Assembly: GCF_030268065.1 (NCBI RefSeq)
Contig: NZ_BSDD01000002.1
Coordinates: 124,001 to 188,000 of the forward strand
Direction of reading: 5' to 3'
DNA length: 64,000 nt
Origin: Geothrix rubra
Lineage (GTDB): Bacteria; Acidobacteriota; Holophagae; Holophagales; Holophagaceae
How positions within the stretch are numbered: the stretch's first letter is position 1; every line of letters starts with the position of its first letter. Below, piece by piece: positions 7,894-16,824 of the stretch. The translations under genes and the position numbers were made by a program. The notes below the pieces were generated by a model. The model made no database searches, was not told where the DNA came from, and saw only the letters and a program-made list of their open reading frames with translations.

Positions 7894-8252
7894 CAGCGGC
7901 GCCCGTAGTCGTCCTGGAGCCGCTCGATGTCGCCTTCGTCGAAGGTGCCCAGGCTCACCTCCAGCACGCGGACCGGATGGGCGGTGGCCGCGTCGCAGCG
8001 GAGGCGGTGGGTGCTACCCACGGGCAGCCAGACCTGCTCGCCCACGACCGGCCGGAGCGTCTCCCCGTCGCGGTCCACCACCACGCCGGGATCCAGCGCC
8101 ACCCAGAGCTCCCCGCGGTGGGTGTGCCGCTGGAGGCTGAGCTGCTGGCCCGGGTTGCAGGTGAGGATCTTCACCGTGCAGGGCGTGTTCAGGACGAACT
8201 GGTCGAAGGAGCCCCAGGGCTTGTCCACGTGGAGGGTGTCGGGTCGCTGCAT
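7893..8252 (-). CDS. Cupin, mannose-6-phosphate isomerase type II domain protein
   Basis: A 119-aa single-domain cupin starting MQRPDTLHVDKPWGSFDQF. KPWG, the metal-ligand block SLQRHTHRGELWVAL and the second cupin motif (VWLPVGSTHRL) match the C-terminal isomerase domain that is normally fused to ManC. Here it is a separate gene just downstream of manC and would supply mannose-6-phosphate from fructose-6-phosphate. ATG 8252 was chosen because family members begin near this point. A second, truncated start of a homologous gene (8394-8432) lies upstream after a GC-rich insert. Confidence 0.8.
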   Translation of the reverse strand: MQRPDTLHVDKPWGSFDQFVLNTPCTVKILTCNPGQQLSLQRHTHRGELWVALDPGVVVDRDGETLRPVVGEQVWLPVGSTHRLRCDAATAHPVRVLEVSLGTFDEGDIERLQDDYGRR

Positions 8253-8393
8253 CGTCATCGCTCGCAGGAAAGGTTCGTTCACATCGCCGCTCGGCTTCGC
8301 CTTGCGGGGGCTCCAGGACTACCCCCGGATCGCACGCCACGTCGGTGGCGTGCTCCCGCTCGCCTTGCAGGCTCGCGGACGGGGCCCCGTCCA

Positions 8394-8432
8394 CCAGGGC
8401 TTCTCGACGTGCAGGGTCTCGGGTCGGTTCAT
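8394..8432 (-). pseudogene. Truncated 5' end of a second cupin gene copy
   Basis: Thirteen codons from ATG 8432, MNRPETLHVEKPW, align with the intact start MQRPDTLHVDKPW. The bases differ at about seven positions, mainly synonymous or D/E changes, so this is a homologue's start and not a recent copy. The frame then runs into an unrelated insert and stops. The insert (8253-8393) is rich in hairpins: GGACGGGG with CCCCGTCC, and GCACGCCAC with GTGGCGTGC. Confidence 0.7.
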
Positions 8433-8446
8433 GGGAGGGGCCTCGG

Positions 8447-8474
8447 TCTTCAGTCTTCAGTCTTCAGTCTTCAG
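8447..8474. repeat. Tandem repeat TCTTCAG x4 at the end of manC
   Basis: Four exact 7-bp units lie immediately before the manC stop (minus strand), between manC and the truncated cupin start. Related wording (TAGACTGAAG and TGAAGAC) precedes the truncated MoeB-like start at 30754-30788. Confidence 0.85.
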
Positions 8475-8475
8475 T

Positions 8476-9549
8476 CTAGAGGAGATCCTCTCGCCCTTCC
8501 GCCTTCAGGCGTTCGACGATCTGCTTGACGCTCTGGGCGCGGTCGCGATGGCAGATGAGGAGGGCGTCCGGCTCGTCCACCACGATGAGGTCCTCCACGC
8601 CGCTGGCGGCAATGAGGCGGCGCCCGCCGAAGAAGGCGCTGTTGCGGGTATCCAGCAGCAGCGTGTCGCCCTGGCTGACGTTGCCCTGGGCGTCGGCGTC
8701 CTGGAACTCGATGGCCGCAGGCCAGGAGCCCACGTCCGACCAACTGAACCGGGCAGGCACCACGGCCACGGACTTCGCCTTCTCCATGAGGGCCACATCG
8801 ATGGCCACCTGAGGCAGCTGCCGGTAGGCGGCGGCGAGGGTCCGCGGATCGGCGCCGTCCCGCGACCAGGCGTCCAGTGGCGCCAGCACCTCGGGAGCGT
8901 GGGCCTCCAGCCCGGCGCGGAGGTCCGCCAGGGTCCACACGAACATGCCGGCGTTCCAGTAGTGGCGGCCGGACTCGAGGTACTGGAGGGCCACTTCCAC
9001 GGGGGGCTTCTCGCGGAAGGCCTTCACCTGGAGGACGGCGCCTTCGCCCTCGGATTCGATATAGCCGTAGCCGGTCTCCGGGTAGGTGGGCCGGATGCCG
9101 AAGGTGACCAGCTCCCGTGCCGTGGCGGCGTGCCGGGCGGCGGTATCGAGGTCCTCCAGGAAGCGCTGCCGGTCCCCGATCCAGTGGTCCGCGGACAACA
9201 CCGCCATCACGCTCCCCGGGAACCGGCGCTCGATCTGGACCAGCGCCAGGGCGAGGCAGGGCGCGGTGTTGCGGCCCTCGGGCTCCACCAGCACGTTCTC
9301 CGGCGGCAGCTCGGGCAGCATGCGCCGCGTCTCCTCGGCCAGGTCCTCCGTGGTGACGACGAAGACCCGCTCCGGGGCCACGTGGCCCTCCAGCCGCCGC
9401 ACCGTCTGGTGCAGGAGGGTCTCCGTCCCCACGATGGCCAGGAACTGCTTGGGCCGGGCATTGCGGCTGCGGGGCCAGAATCGGGTCCCCCGCCCCCCGG
9501 CCATGACGACCGCCACCATGGGAACCGGGTTCAGCGTGTTCGACATCAT
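8476..9549 (-). CDS. manC: Mannose-1-phosphate guanylyltransferase
   Basis: A 357-aa nucleotidyltransferase with the GTP-binding signature MAGGRGTRFWPRSR near residues 16-29, PKQF, SADHWIGD and GRNTAPCLALA, plus a left-handed helix-type C-terminal part. It makes GDP-mannose from GTP and mannose-1-phosphate for polysaccharide or glycan synthesis. The isomerase domain is encoded by the separate cupin gene downstream. The start is ATG 9549 (or 9546), preceded by GGGGAGGGAGGG. Two truncated 5' ends of manC-like genes are stacked upstream, each ending just before the MAGGRGTRFWP motif. Confidence 0.9.
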   Translation of the reverse strand: MMSNTLNPVPMVAVVMAGGRGTRFWPRSRNARPKQFLAIVGTETLLHQTVRRLEGHVAPERVFVVTTEDLAEETRRMLPELPPENVLVEPEGRNTAPCLALALVQIERRFPGSVMAVLSADHWIGDRQRFLEDLDTAARHAATARELVTFGIRPTYPETGYGYIESEGEGAVLQVKAFREKPPVEVALQYLESGRHYWNAGMFVWTLADLRAGLEAHAPEVLAPLDAWSRDGADPRTLAAAYRQLPQVAIDVALMEKAKSVAVVPARFSWSDVGSWPAAIEFQDADAQGNVSQGDTLLLDTRNSAFFGGRRLIAASGVEDLIVVDEPDALLICHRDRAQSVKQIVERLKAEGREDLL

Positions 9550-9580
9550 CCCTCCCTCCCCACCGCCCAGGCGCGGGAGG

Positions 9581-9610
9581 TCTCGCGTATCGGCGCAGCC
9601 GATGCCGAGA
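9581..9610 (+). repeat. 30-bp bulged hairpin element, copy 2 (manC)
   Basis: Arms TCTCGCGTATCGGC and GCCGATGCCGAGA surround loop GCA, with the same unpaired C and one G-T pair. The TCTCGCG side faces intact manC; the CCGAGA side abuts the truncated copy at 9612-9656. Confidence 0.85.
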
Positions 9611-9611
9611 A

Positions 9612-9656
9612 GACGACCGCCAGCATGGGAACCGGGTTCAGCGTGTTCGACATCAT
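9612..9656 (-). pseudogene. Truncated manC 5' end, inner copy
   Basis: Fifteen codons MMSNTLNPVPMLAVV match the intact MMSNTLNPVPMVAVV and then run into the hairpin. Read on, the frame gives a 36-aa peptide whose TGA (9548-9546) overlaps the ATGATG of intact manC, so ribosomes could re-start there. Confidence 0.8.
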
Positions 9657-9687
9657 CCCTCCCTCCCCACCGCCCAGGCGCGGGAGG

Positions 9688-9717
9688 TCTCGCGTATCGG
9701 CGCAGCCGATGCCGAGA
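9688..9717 (+). repeat. 30-bp bulged hairpin element, copy 3 (manC)
   Basis: Identical to copy 2, one 107-bp unit further on. Its CCGAGA side abuts the outer truncated start at 9719-9757. Confidence 0.85.
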
Positions 9718-9718
9718 A

Positions 9719-9757
9719 GACGATCGCCACGAGGTTCTCCTTGGAATCCACCGCCAT
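9719..9757 (-). pseudogene. Truncated manC 5' end, outer (different) copy
   Basis: From ATG 9757, with AGGAGG upstream, 13 codons read MAVDSKENLVAIV and stop at the position where MAGGRGTRFWP should follow. The wording differs from the inner starts, so this is the start of a different manC allele. Its 34-aa read-through peptide ends in a TGA that overlaps the next ATGATG. It may still carry the functional promoter and first RBS of the manC unit. Confidence 0.7.
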
Positions 9758-9912
9758 CGCATCCTCCTCGTGCCGGGCCTTTCAGCAAACCACGCGGGTG
9801 ACCCCCATCACAAGCGGGGCCGGTCGCCCGGTCGTGATCCACGGGTGGCCATCCCCATCCTATTCTCAACTGATTCACGAGTCCGCTAAGGACCCGGCGC
9901 AGTGAGGCACCC

Positions 9913-12315
9913 ATCACTCCCATCCCGTCGACCGACCCCGCCGCCTCGGGCTACGACTACCGGACCCTGCTCAAGGAGCTGCCCCTCCTGGTCTGGAAGG
10001 GCGACGCCTCGGGCGGCTGCGAGTACGTGAACCAGACCTGGCTGGATTTCACGGGGCTGCCGGTGGAGGCGATGCTGGGCCAGGGCTGGGCGGAGGCGGT
10101 CCATCCCGAGGACCGTGGGCACCTGCAGCGCACCTATGCCGAGGCGTTCCAGACCCGGCTGCCCATGGGCCTGGAGTTCCGCATGCGGCACCACAGCGGC
10201 GAGTACCGCTGGGTGCTCGGCAACGGCAAGCCCTTCTACGATCCCGAGGGCCGCTTCGCCGGCTTCCTGGCCGCCTGCGACGACATCCACGCCATGCGCA
10301 CGGCCGACCTCCGCATCCGCCGCCTCACGGATCTCTATGCCGCCCTCAGCCGCACCAACCAGGCCATCATCCACGCCCGGGACCGCGAGAGCCTCTTCCA
10401 GGAGGTCTGCCGCATCGCCGTGGAATCCGGCCGGTTCCGGCTGGCCTGGATCGCGCTGCCGGACCCGGCCACGGGCGGATTCCGCCCGGCGGCCCATGCC
10501 GGCCCCGCCGCGGCGTACCGACTGGGCCTGGAGGGCTGCACCTCCGCCGCAGACCCCGGGGGGATGGGCCTGGACGCGCTGGTGCTCCAGGAGGGTGCGC
10601 CCCGGATCGAGCGGGACCTCGTCTCGGCCGCGCCCTGCGCCGCCTGCCGGGAGAACGCCGTGCACCATGAGCTGAGGGCCCAGGCGGCCTTCCCCCTCCG
10701 GGTGGATGGCCGCATCGAGGGCAGCTTCAGCGTCTTTTCCGAAGAACCCGGCGCCTTCGACCGGGACATGATCGCCCTGCTGGAGGAGATGGCCGCGGAC
10801 ATCTCCTTCGCCCTGGACCACCTGGCCCGGGAGGAGCGGCGCCGCACCGCGGAGCGGGCCCTGGCCGTGGCCCTGCAGGAGCGGCAGGCCATGCTGGAGG
10901 CCGCCAGCGTGGCCAAGGTGGTGCCCTGGTCCATGGACGCAGGGGGGAACCTGCGCTGGGGCGATTCCGCCGGGCCGGTGCTGGGCCTGGGCCCGGTGGC
11001 CCTGGCCGCCCAGTCCGGCTGGCCCTGGCATCTGCTCCTCGAGGAGGACCAGCCCCGGCTCCGCCAGGCCCTGCGGGAGGCCACGACCGGCCTGGTGGCC
11101 GGCGCGGACTGCCGGATGCGGCACGGCGACGGGCGCGTCATCTGGACCCGCTGGACCCTGGCCCGGGATGGCGAAGGCTTCCGGGGGGCCCTGCAGGACA
11201 TCACCGAGCAGCACACGGTCCAGGAGCAGCTGGTCCAGAGCCAGAAGCTGGAGTCCCTGGGCACCCTCGTGGGGGGGATCGCCCACGACTTCAACAACCT
11301 GCTCATGGCCATCCTGGGCTACTGCGAGATCTTCGAGGGGGACACCGCCTTCACCCCACGGCAGCGCAAGGGCCTGGAGGTGATCCACCGTGCCGCCCAC
11401 CGCGGTCGGGACCTGGTGGACCGGCTCCTGGGCTTCAGCCGCCGGGTCGCCCCGCGCCGGGAGACGGCGAACCTGAATACCGTCCTCTCCGAATCCGCGG
11501 CCCTCCTGGTCCATGCCCTTTCCAACCGCATCCGGCTGGACCTGCGCCTGGCCCCCGACCTTCCCGACGCCAGCTTCGATTCCAGCCAGATGCACCAGGT
11601 GGTGATGAACCTCGCCATCAACGCCCGGGATGCCATCGAGGGCGAGGGCGTCATCACCCTGCGGAGCGGCGTGGCCCCGGTGCCCGCCGAGACGGCCCTG
11701 GCCCACCGGCGCCTCCCGGGCACGTACGTCTTCCTGGAGGTGGAGGACTCCGGGTGCGGCATCCCCCCCGACCGCCTCCGCCGCATCTTCGAGCCCTTCT
11801 ACTCCACCAAGGGCGCCAAGGGCACGGGCCTGGGCCTGTCCATGGTCCACGGCATCGTCACCGAGCACGGCGGCTTCGTGGAATGCGACAGCCGCCTGGG
11901 GGCCGGTACCCGCCTCCGCGTGCTGCTGCCCCTGGGCCATACGGGCCCCGTGGCCTGCGACCCGGACGACGGGGGTCCCGCCATGCGGATCCTGCTGCTC
12001 TGCGGCGAACCGGTCCGCAGGCGGCTCGCCACCGGCCTCGTCCAGATGGGCCACCAGGCCCTGCCCGAGACCTCGGCGGCCCGGGCCGCCGCTTCCGGAC
12101 CGACCGACTGGGACCTGCTCGTGATGGATCCCGCCGCCCTGGACCTGGCGCCCGCCGCGCTCCTCGACCGGCTTGCCCAGGGCGGCTGGACCGGCCCCTT
12201 CCTCCTCGTGGGCCCCGATCGCCCGGGCGCCCTGCCGCGCCCCGCCTCCGGCACCCTCTCTCGCGATTTCTCCCTCATGGAACTCATCGAGGCCCTGCAC
12301 CTCGCCCGACCCTAG
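9913..12315 (+). CDS. PAS-GAF-PAS sensor histidine kinase with degenerate receiver tail
   Basis: About 800 aa. Order: PAS (LPLLVWKGDASGGCEYVNQTW onward), GAF-like region, second PAS, dimerisation/phosphoacceptor helix GGIAHDFNNLL (NtrB-type H-box), and HATPase with N-box MNLAINARDA and G-boxes EDSGCGIPPD and KGTGLGLS. The C-terminal receiver-like tail lacks a clear phospho-Asp pocket. No membrane segment is seen, so the kinase is cytoplasmic. The frame is open from 9874, but the first ATG/GTG/TTG is GTG 10027, inside the PAS domain. ATC 9913 follows GTGAGG and is my best guess for the start; 10027 is the conservative one. A single-domain response regulator follows 7 bp later. Confidence 0.75.
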   Translation: MTPIPSTDPAASGYDYRTLLKELPLLVWKGDASGGCEYVNQTWLDFTGLPVEAMLGQGWAEAVHPEDRGHLQRTYAEAFQTRLPMGLEFRMRHHSGEYRWVLGNGKPFYDPEGRFAGFLAACDDIHAMRTADLRIRRLTDLYAALSRTNQAIIHARDRESLFQEVCRIAVESGRFRLAWIALPDPATGGFRPAAHAGPAAAYRLGLEGCTSAADPGGMGLDALVLQEGAPRIERDLVSAAPCAACRENAVHHELRAQAAFPLRVDGRIEGSFSVFSEEPGAFDRDMIALLEEMAADISFALDHLAREERRRTAERALAVALQERQAMLEAASVAKVVPWSMDAGGNLRWGDSAGPVLGLGPVALAAQSGWPWHLLLEEDQPRLRQALREATTGLVAGADCRMRHGDGRVIWTRWTLARDGEGFRGALQDITEQHTVQEQLVQSQKLESLGTLVGGIAHDFNNLLMAILGYCEIFEGDTAFTPRQRKGLEVIHRAAHRGRDLVDRLLGFSRRVAPRRETANLNTVLSESAALLVHALSNRIRLDLRLAPDLPDASFDSSQMHQVVMNLAINARDAIEGEGVITLRSGVAPVPAETALAHRRLPGTYVFLEVEDSGCGIPPDRLRRIFEPFYSTKGAKGTGLGLSMVHGIVTEHGGFVECDSRLGAGTRLRVLLPLGHTGPVACDPDDGGPAMRILLLCGEPVRRRLATGLVQMGHQALPETSAARAAASGPTDWDLLVMDPAALDLAPAALLDRLAQGGWTGPFLLVGPDRPGALPRPASGTLSRDFSLMELIEALHLARP

Positions 12316-12322
12316 GCCTCCC

Positions 12323-12712
12323 ATGCCCAGCATCCTCCTCATCGAAGACGACCACGACACCGCCGAGACCCTCCAGGCCATGCTGGAGCTCGACGGGCAC
12401 GCGGTGATCCGCGCCGAGAACGGACGCCAGGGCCTGGCCCTGCTCCAGGGCGGGGCCGCCGTGGACCTGGTGCTGACGGACATCGTGATGCCGGACATGG
12501 AGGGCATCTCCACCATCCAGCACCTCAGGGGCCTGCGTCCGGAGCTGCCCGTGGTGGCCATGACCGCCCGGCGGGACACGCCCTACCTGCGGGCCGCCAA
12601 GGCCATGGGCGCCCGGGAGACCCTCTACAAGCCCTTCGGCCGGCAGGCCCTCCGCGAGATCCTCCAGCGGGCCCTCGCCGGCGGCCCGTCGTCCTCCGTC
12701 GAAGCCGGCTAG
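12323..12712 (+). CDS. Single-domain response regulator (CheY-like receiver)
   Basis: A 129-aa receiver domain only: acidic pair IEDDHD, phospho-Asp in LVLTDIVMPDMEG, Thr in VVAMTARRD and Lys in LYKPFG. It should take a phosphoryl group from the kinase directly upstream (7 bp gap) and act by protein contact, since no output domain is present. The short Gly/Ser tail looks unstructured. Confidence 0.88.
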   Translation: MPSILLIEDDHDTAETLQAMLELDGHAVIRAENGRQGLALLQGGAAVDLVLTDIVMPDMEGISTIQHLRGLRPELPVVAMTARRDTPYLRAAKAMGARETLYKPFGRQALREILQRALAGGPSSSVEAG

Positions 12713-12717
12713 CAGCC

Positions 12718-13686
12718 CTACCGGGCCAGGACGGACACCAGGGCCCCCAGGTCTTTCGGCGGGACGGGGTGGGGATCCAGGATCCGGGCCATGGGCTGGA
12801 CGGCGAGGACACCGCCCACCTCGCCCAGGTAGAAGGCCCGCTCCCCGGCCACCAGCCGCCGGACGGCCTCGGAGCCCCACCGGCTGCCCCAGATGCGGTC
12901 CAGCGCCGAGGGGCTGCCCCCACGCTGGACGTGGCCCAGGACCACCACCCGCAGGTCCAGGCCGTAGTCCCGCTTCAGGCGCTCCCCCACGCCCACGGCA
13001 TTGCCCACGCCGTCCCCCTCGGCCACCACGACGATGGAGCTCCGCTTGCCGCGGATCCAGTTGGCGTGGAGCTGGGAGACCAGCGACTCGTAAGTGTCAT
13101 TGGGCGACTCGGGATAGAGCACCGCCTCGGCCCCGCAGGCGATGGCGGTGTGCACGGCCAGCATCCCGGAGCTGCGGCCCATGACCTCCACGAGGAAGAG
13201 CCGCCCGTGGCTGGAGGCCGTGTCGCGGATCCGGTCGATGGCCTCCACCGCCGTGTTCAGGGCCGTGTCGAACCCCAGGGTCCGGTCCGTCCCCGGCAGG
13301 TCGTTGTCGATGGTGCCGGGGATTCCCGCGCAGGCGATGCCATGCTCCCGATGGAGGGCCTCCGCGGCCCGGAAACTGCCGTCGCCGCCGATGACCACCA
13401 GGGCCTCGATGCCCACCTTCCGCAGCTTCGCGGCGGCCTCCGCCCGCCGCTCGGGGTGGTGGAGCTCTGGACACCGGGCGGTCCGCAGGATGGTGCCGCC
13501 CCGCTGCAGGATGTTGGCGCAGGACCGCGTGGCCAGGGGGGCCCAGTCCGATTCCAGCAGACCCTGGTAGCCCCGGTAGATCCCGTAGACCTCGTGGCCC
13601 AGGGCATCCGCCTGCCGCACCACGGCGCGGATGGCGGCATTCATCCCGGGCGCGTCCCCGCCGGAGGTGAGGACGCCCAGCCTCAC
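12718..13686 (-). CDS. pfkA: ATP-dependent 6-phosphofructokinase
   Basis: A 322-aa PfkA. The ATP-binding block GGDGS (100-104) carries the Gly of ATP-type enzymes rather than the Asp of pyrophosphate-type ones. The catalytic loop GTIDND lies near 124-129, and MGRSSG and the effector/substrate Arg/His regions follow. It phosphorylates fructose-6-phosphate in glycolysis. Length is normal (about 320). It overlaps the upstream small secreted-protein gene by 4 bp (ATGA), so both are on one transcript. Confidence 0.95.
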   Translation of the reverse strand: MRLGVLTSGGDAPGMNAAIRAVVRQADALGHEVYGIYRGYQGLLESDWAPLATRSCANILQRGGTILRTARCPELHHPERRAEAAAKLRKVGIEALVVIGGDGSFRAAEALHREHGIACAGIPGTIDNDLPGTDRTLGFDTALNTAVEAIDRIRDTASSHGRLFLVEVMGRSSGMLAVHTAIACGAEAVLYPESPNDTYESLVSQLHANWIRGKRSSIVVVAEGDGVGNAVGVGERLKRDYGLDLRVVVLGHVQRGGSPSALDRIWGSRWGSEAVRRLVAGERAFYLGEVGGVLAVQPMARILDPHPVPPKDLGALVSVLAR

Positions 13687-13982
13687 GGGGCGGCCTTCGC
13701 GTGGGGCGCCTTGCGGGGCGCCTTCCTCGGCGAATGCCCCTTCTTCCGGACGGCCTTGTGCTTGACCCGCCGGCCCCGGCGGGTGTCCTTCACATGGGTC
13801 TCGGGGGGCGGCAGGGGCGGCGGTTCCACCACCCCCTTGGGCAGCGGCGGGAGGTCTCCGTCCGGAATGCCCAGGGCGGCGGACCGCTGGGCGCGGGCCT
13901 TGATGACGGGATCCTCCTGGCCGCGGGCCGTGGCGACCAACCCGAGGGCCAGAGCACTGATGACGAACGCGCGTCGCGGCAT
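13683..13982 (-). CDS. Small secreted Pro/Lys-rich protein
   Basis: Ninety-nine aa: signal peptide MPRRAFVISALALGLVATARG, a proline-rich middle (VVEPPPLPPPE) and a strongly basic tail (RRGRRVKHKAVRKKGHSPRK). I do not recognise a family. The basic tail could bind nucleic acid or anionic surface polymers. Its stop overlaps the pfkA start by 4 bp, which may couple their translation, although a functional link with glycolysis is not obvious. Confidence 0.6.
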   Translation of the reverse strand: MPRRAFVISALALGLVATARGQEDPVIKARAQRSAALGIPDGDLPPLPKGVVEPPPLPPPETHVKDTRRGRRVKHKAVRKKGHSPRKAPRKAPHAKAAP

Positions 13983-14007
13983 GGTCCCCTCCCCGGGGAA
14001 GTATGGC

Positions 14008-14529
14008 TCATTCCAGTGGCTTGGGCGCCCGATCCTTCATGGCCTTGGCGAAGAATTCCGCCACGATCCGATCCGCGTCCTCCTTGGTGACGTCGGCGAT
14101 CTGCGGCTCCCGCTGCAGGATGTCCCGGCCCGAGGGGGCCATCTTGGGCAGGTGGTCCTCGGAAGGCTGCAGGCGGCCCAGGACATACTGGGCCACCTCG
14201 ATGAGGCTGCGCCCCACCCGCTCCAGCTTCTGCCGCACCACGTCCTGGTACTGGTAGAGGTCGAAGGCCCCCTGGATGTTGTAGGCCCCGTTGTCGGCGT
14301 GGAATCCGATCTGCTCCAGCCGGGAGGTGAGGTTCTGCAGCTGCGGCGAGGGGGGCACCAGGCCCCGGAGGATCTCCTGGCACTCCTTGGCCAGGGCCTG
14401 GATCTCCTCGAAGCTGTGCTGGACCACCTCGATCTGGTCGAGGACGCGTTCAGCCCCGCCCTCCTGCTCCCGGGCGATCTGCATGAGCTGGTCGGGAATG
14501 GCCTGGTTGTCCTGGGGCTTGTCCGGCAT
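14008..14529 (-). CDS. CheZ-like chemotaxis phosphatase (putative)
   Basis: A 173-aa, almost fully helical protein. The stretch YQYQDVVRQKLERVGRSL resembles the CheZ active-site helix with the essential Gln, and the C-terminal acidic helix (KEDADRIVAEFFAKAM) resembles the CheY-binding tail, joined by a flexible linker. CheZ removes the phosphate from CheY-P at the flagellar motor, which fits the presence of motA and motB in this region. Sequence similarity in this family is low, so the call is tentative; a generic coiled-coil protein is the alternative. Confidence 0.5.
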   Translation of the reverse strand: MPDKPQDNQAIPDQLMQIAREQEGGAERVLDQIEVVQHSFEEIQALAKECQEILRGLVPPSPQLQNLTSRLEQIGFHADNGAYNIQGAFDLYQYQDVVRQKLERVGRSLIEVAQYVLGRLQPSEDHLPKMAPSGRDILQREPQIADVTKEDADRIVAEFFAKAMKDRAPKPLE

Positions 14530-14614
14530 GGGCGCGCTCCGTAAGTCCCCTATCGACCGGGGGGGCGCAATCTTTGAATTCGTGGCACCCTCCCTCGCGC
14601 GATAAACTTCCTAA

Positions 14615-16495
<1,881 letters not shown>

Positions 16496-16512
16496 TTGCA
16501 AATCAGAGGGCG

Positions 16513-16542
16513 TCTCGCGTATCGCCATAGGCGATACCGAGA
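16513..16542 (+). repeat. 30-bp bulged hairpin element, copy 4 (thiC)
   Basis: Arms TCTCGCGTATCGCC and GGCGATACCGAGA surround loop ATA, with the conserved unpaired C. The TCTCGCG side faces intact thiC (stop at 16495), and the CCGAGA side abuts the second ThiC C-terminus. Confidence 0.85.
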
Positions 16543-16673
16543 AAATCTCCGAGGACGTGCGGCAGTACGCCGAGAGCCACGGGTATGACGAGAAGGAGGC
16601 CCTCGAGAAGGGCATGGAGGAGATGGCGGAGACCTTCGTCAAGAAGGGCGCTGAGGTCTACCAGCAGGCCTGA
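16543..16673 (+). pseudogene. Second ThiC C-terminus (homologous, diverged)
   Basis: Reads [20 protein letters not shown] and on to GAEVYQQA and a stop. It aligns along its whole length with the intact gene's [20 protein letters not shown]...SEIYLQA, with about 60 percent identity in protein. It begins exactly after the hairpin at the residue following the iron-sulfur motif. It cannot be translated on its own. It looks like the end of another species' or strain's thiC. Confidence 0.85.
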
Positions 16674-16740
16674 TTCGCTCCCTGCGGGTCCCCACTCGGG
16701 ACAGCGCCCCGCGCTGTCCGCTCCTGACCCCCATGGTCGC

Positions 16741-16770
16741 GAGGGCGCCGAGGTCTACCAGCAGGCCTGA
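16741..16770 (+). pseudogene. Third, short ThiC C-terminus
   Basis: Codes EGAEVYQQA and a stop, nearly identical to the end of the second copy (16644-16673). A 67-bp insert (16674-16740) separates it from that copy; the insert contains a perfect 9-bp hairpin, GGACAGCGC with GCGCTGTCC. Confidence 0.75.
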
Positions 16771-16776
16771 TTCCAT

Positions 16777-16802
16777 GGCCCCGGGGCCTTGCCCCCGGGG
16801 CC
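16777..16802 (+). terminator. GC hairpin after the thiC end stack
   Basis: A 10-bp stem, GGCCCCGGGG with CCCCGGGGCC, around a 6-nt loop. There is no T-run, so termination is uncertain. Confidence 0.35.
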
Positions 16803-16824
16803 CGCGGCCCCATCCTGTCAGGTG

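Larger units (their letters stand above)
9505..9718. repeat. Two tandem 107-bp units at the manC start, each with a bulged hairpin
   Basis: Units 9505-9611 and 9612-9718 are almost identical. Each holds, on the minus strand, the RBS region, the ATGATG start and about 15 codons of manC, and ends with the 30-bp hairpin. A third unit begins at 9719 with GACGATCGCCA and then diverges into a different manC start. Confidence 0.9.

Noticed and set aside
9505-9718. CRISPR array from the two 107-bp units
   Set aside because: Only two units, no unique spacers, and each unit contains a gene start; no cas genes nearby.
9886-12579. 897-aa ORF antisense to the sensor kinase
   Set aside because: High-GC shadow frame. 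The + strand shows clear PAS and histidine kinase motifs; the antisense product has none.
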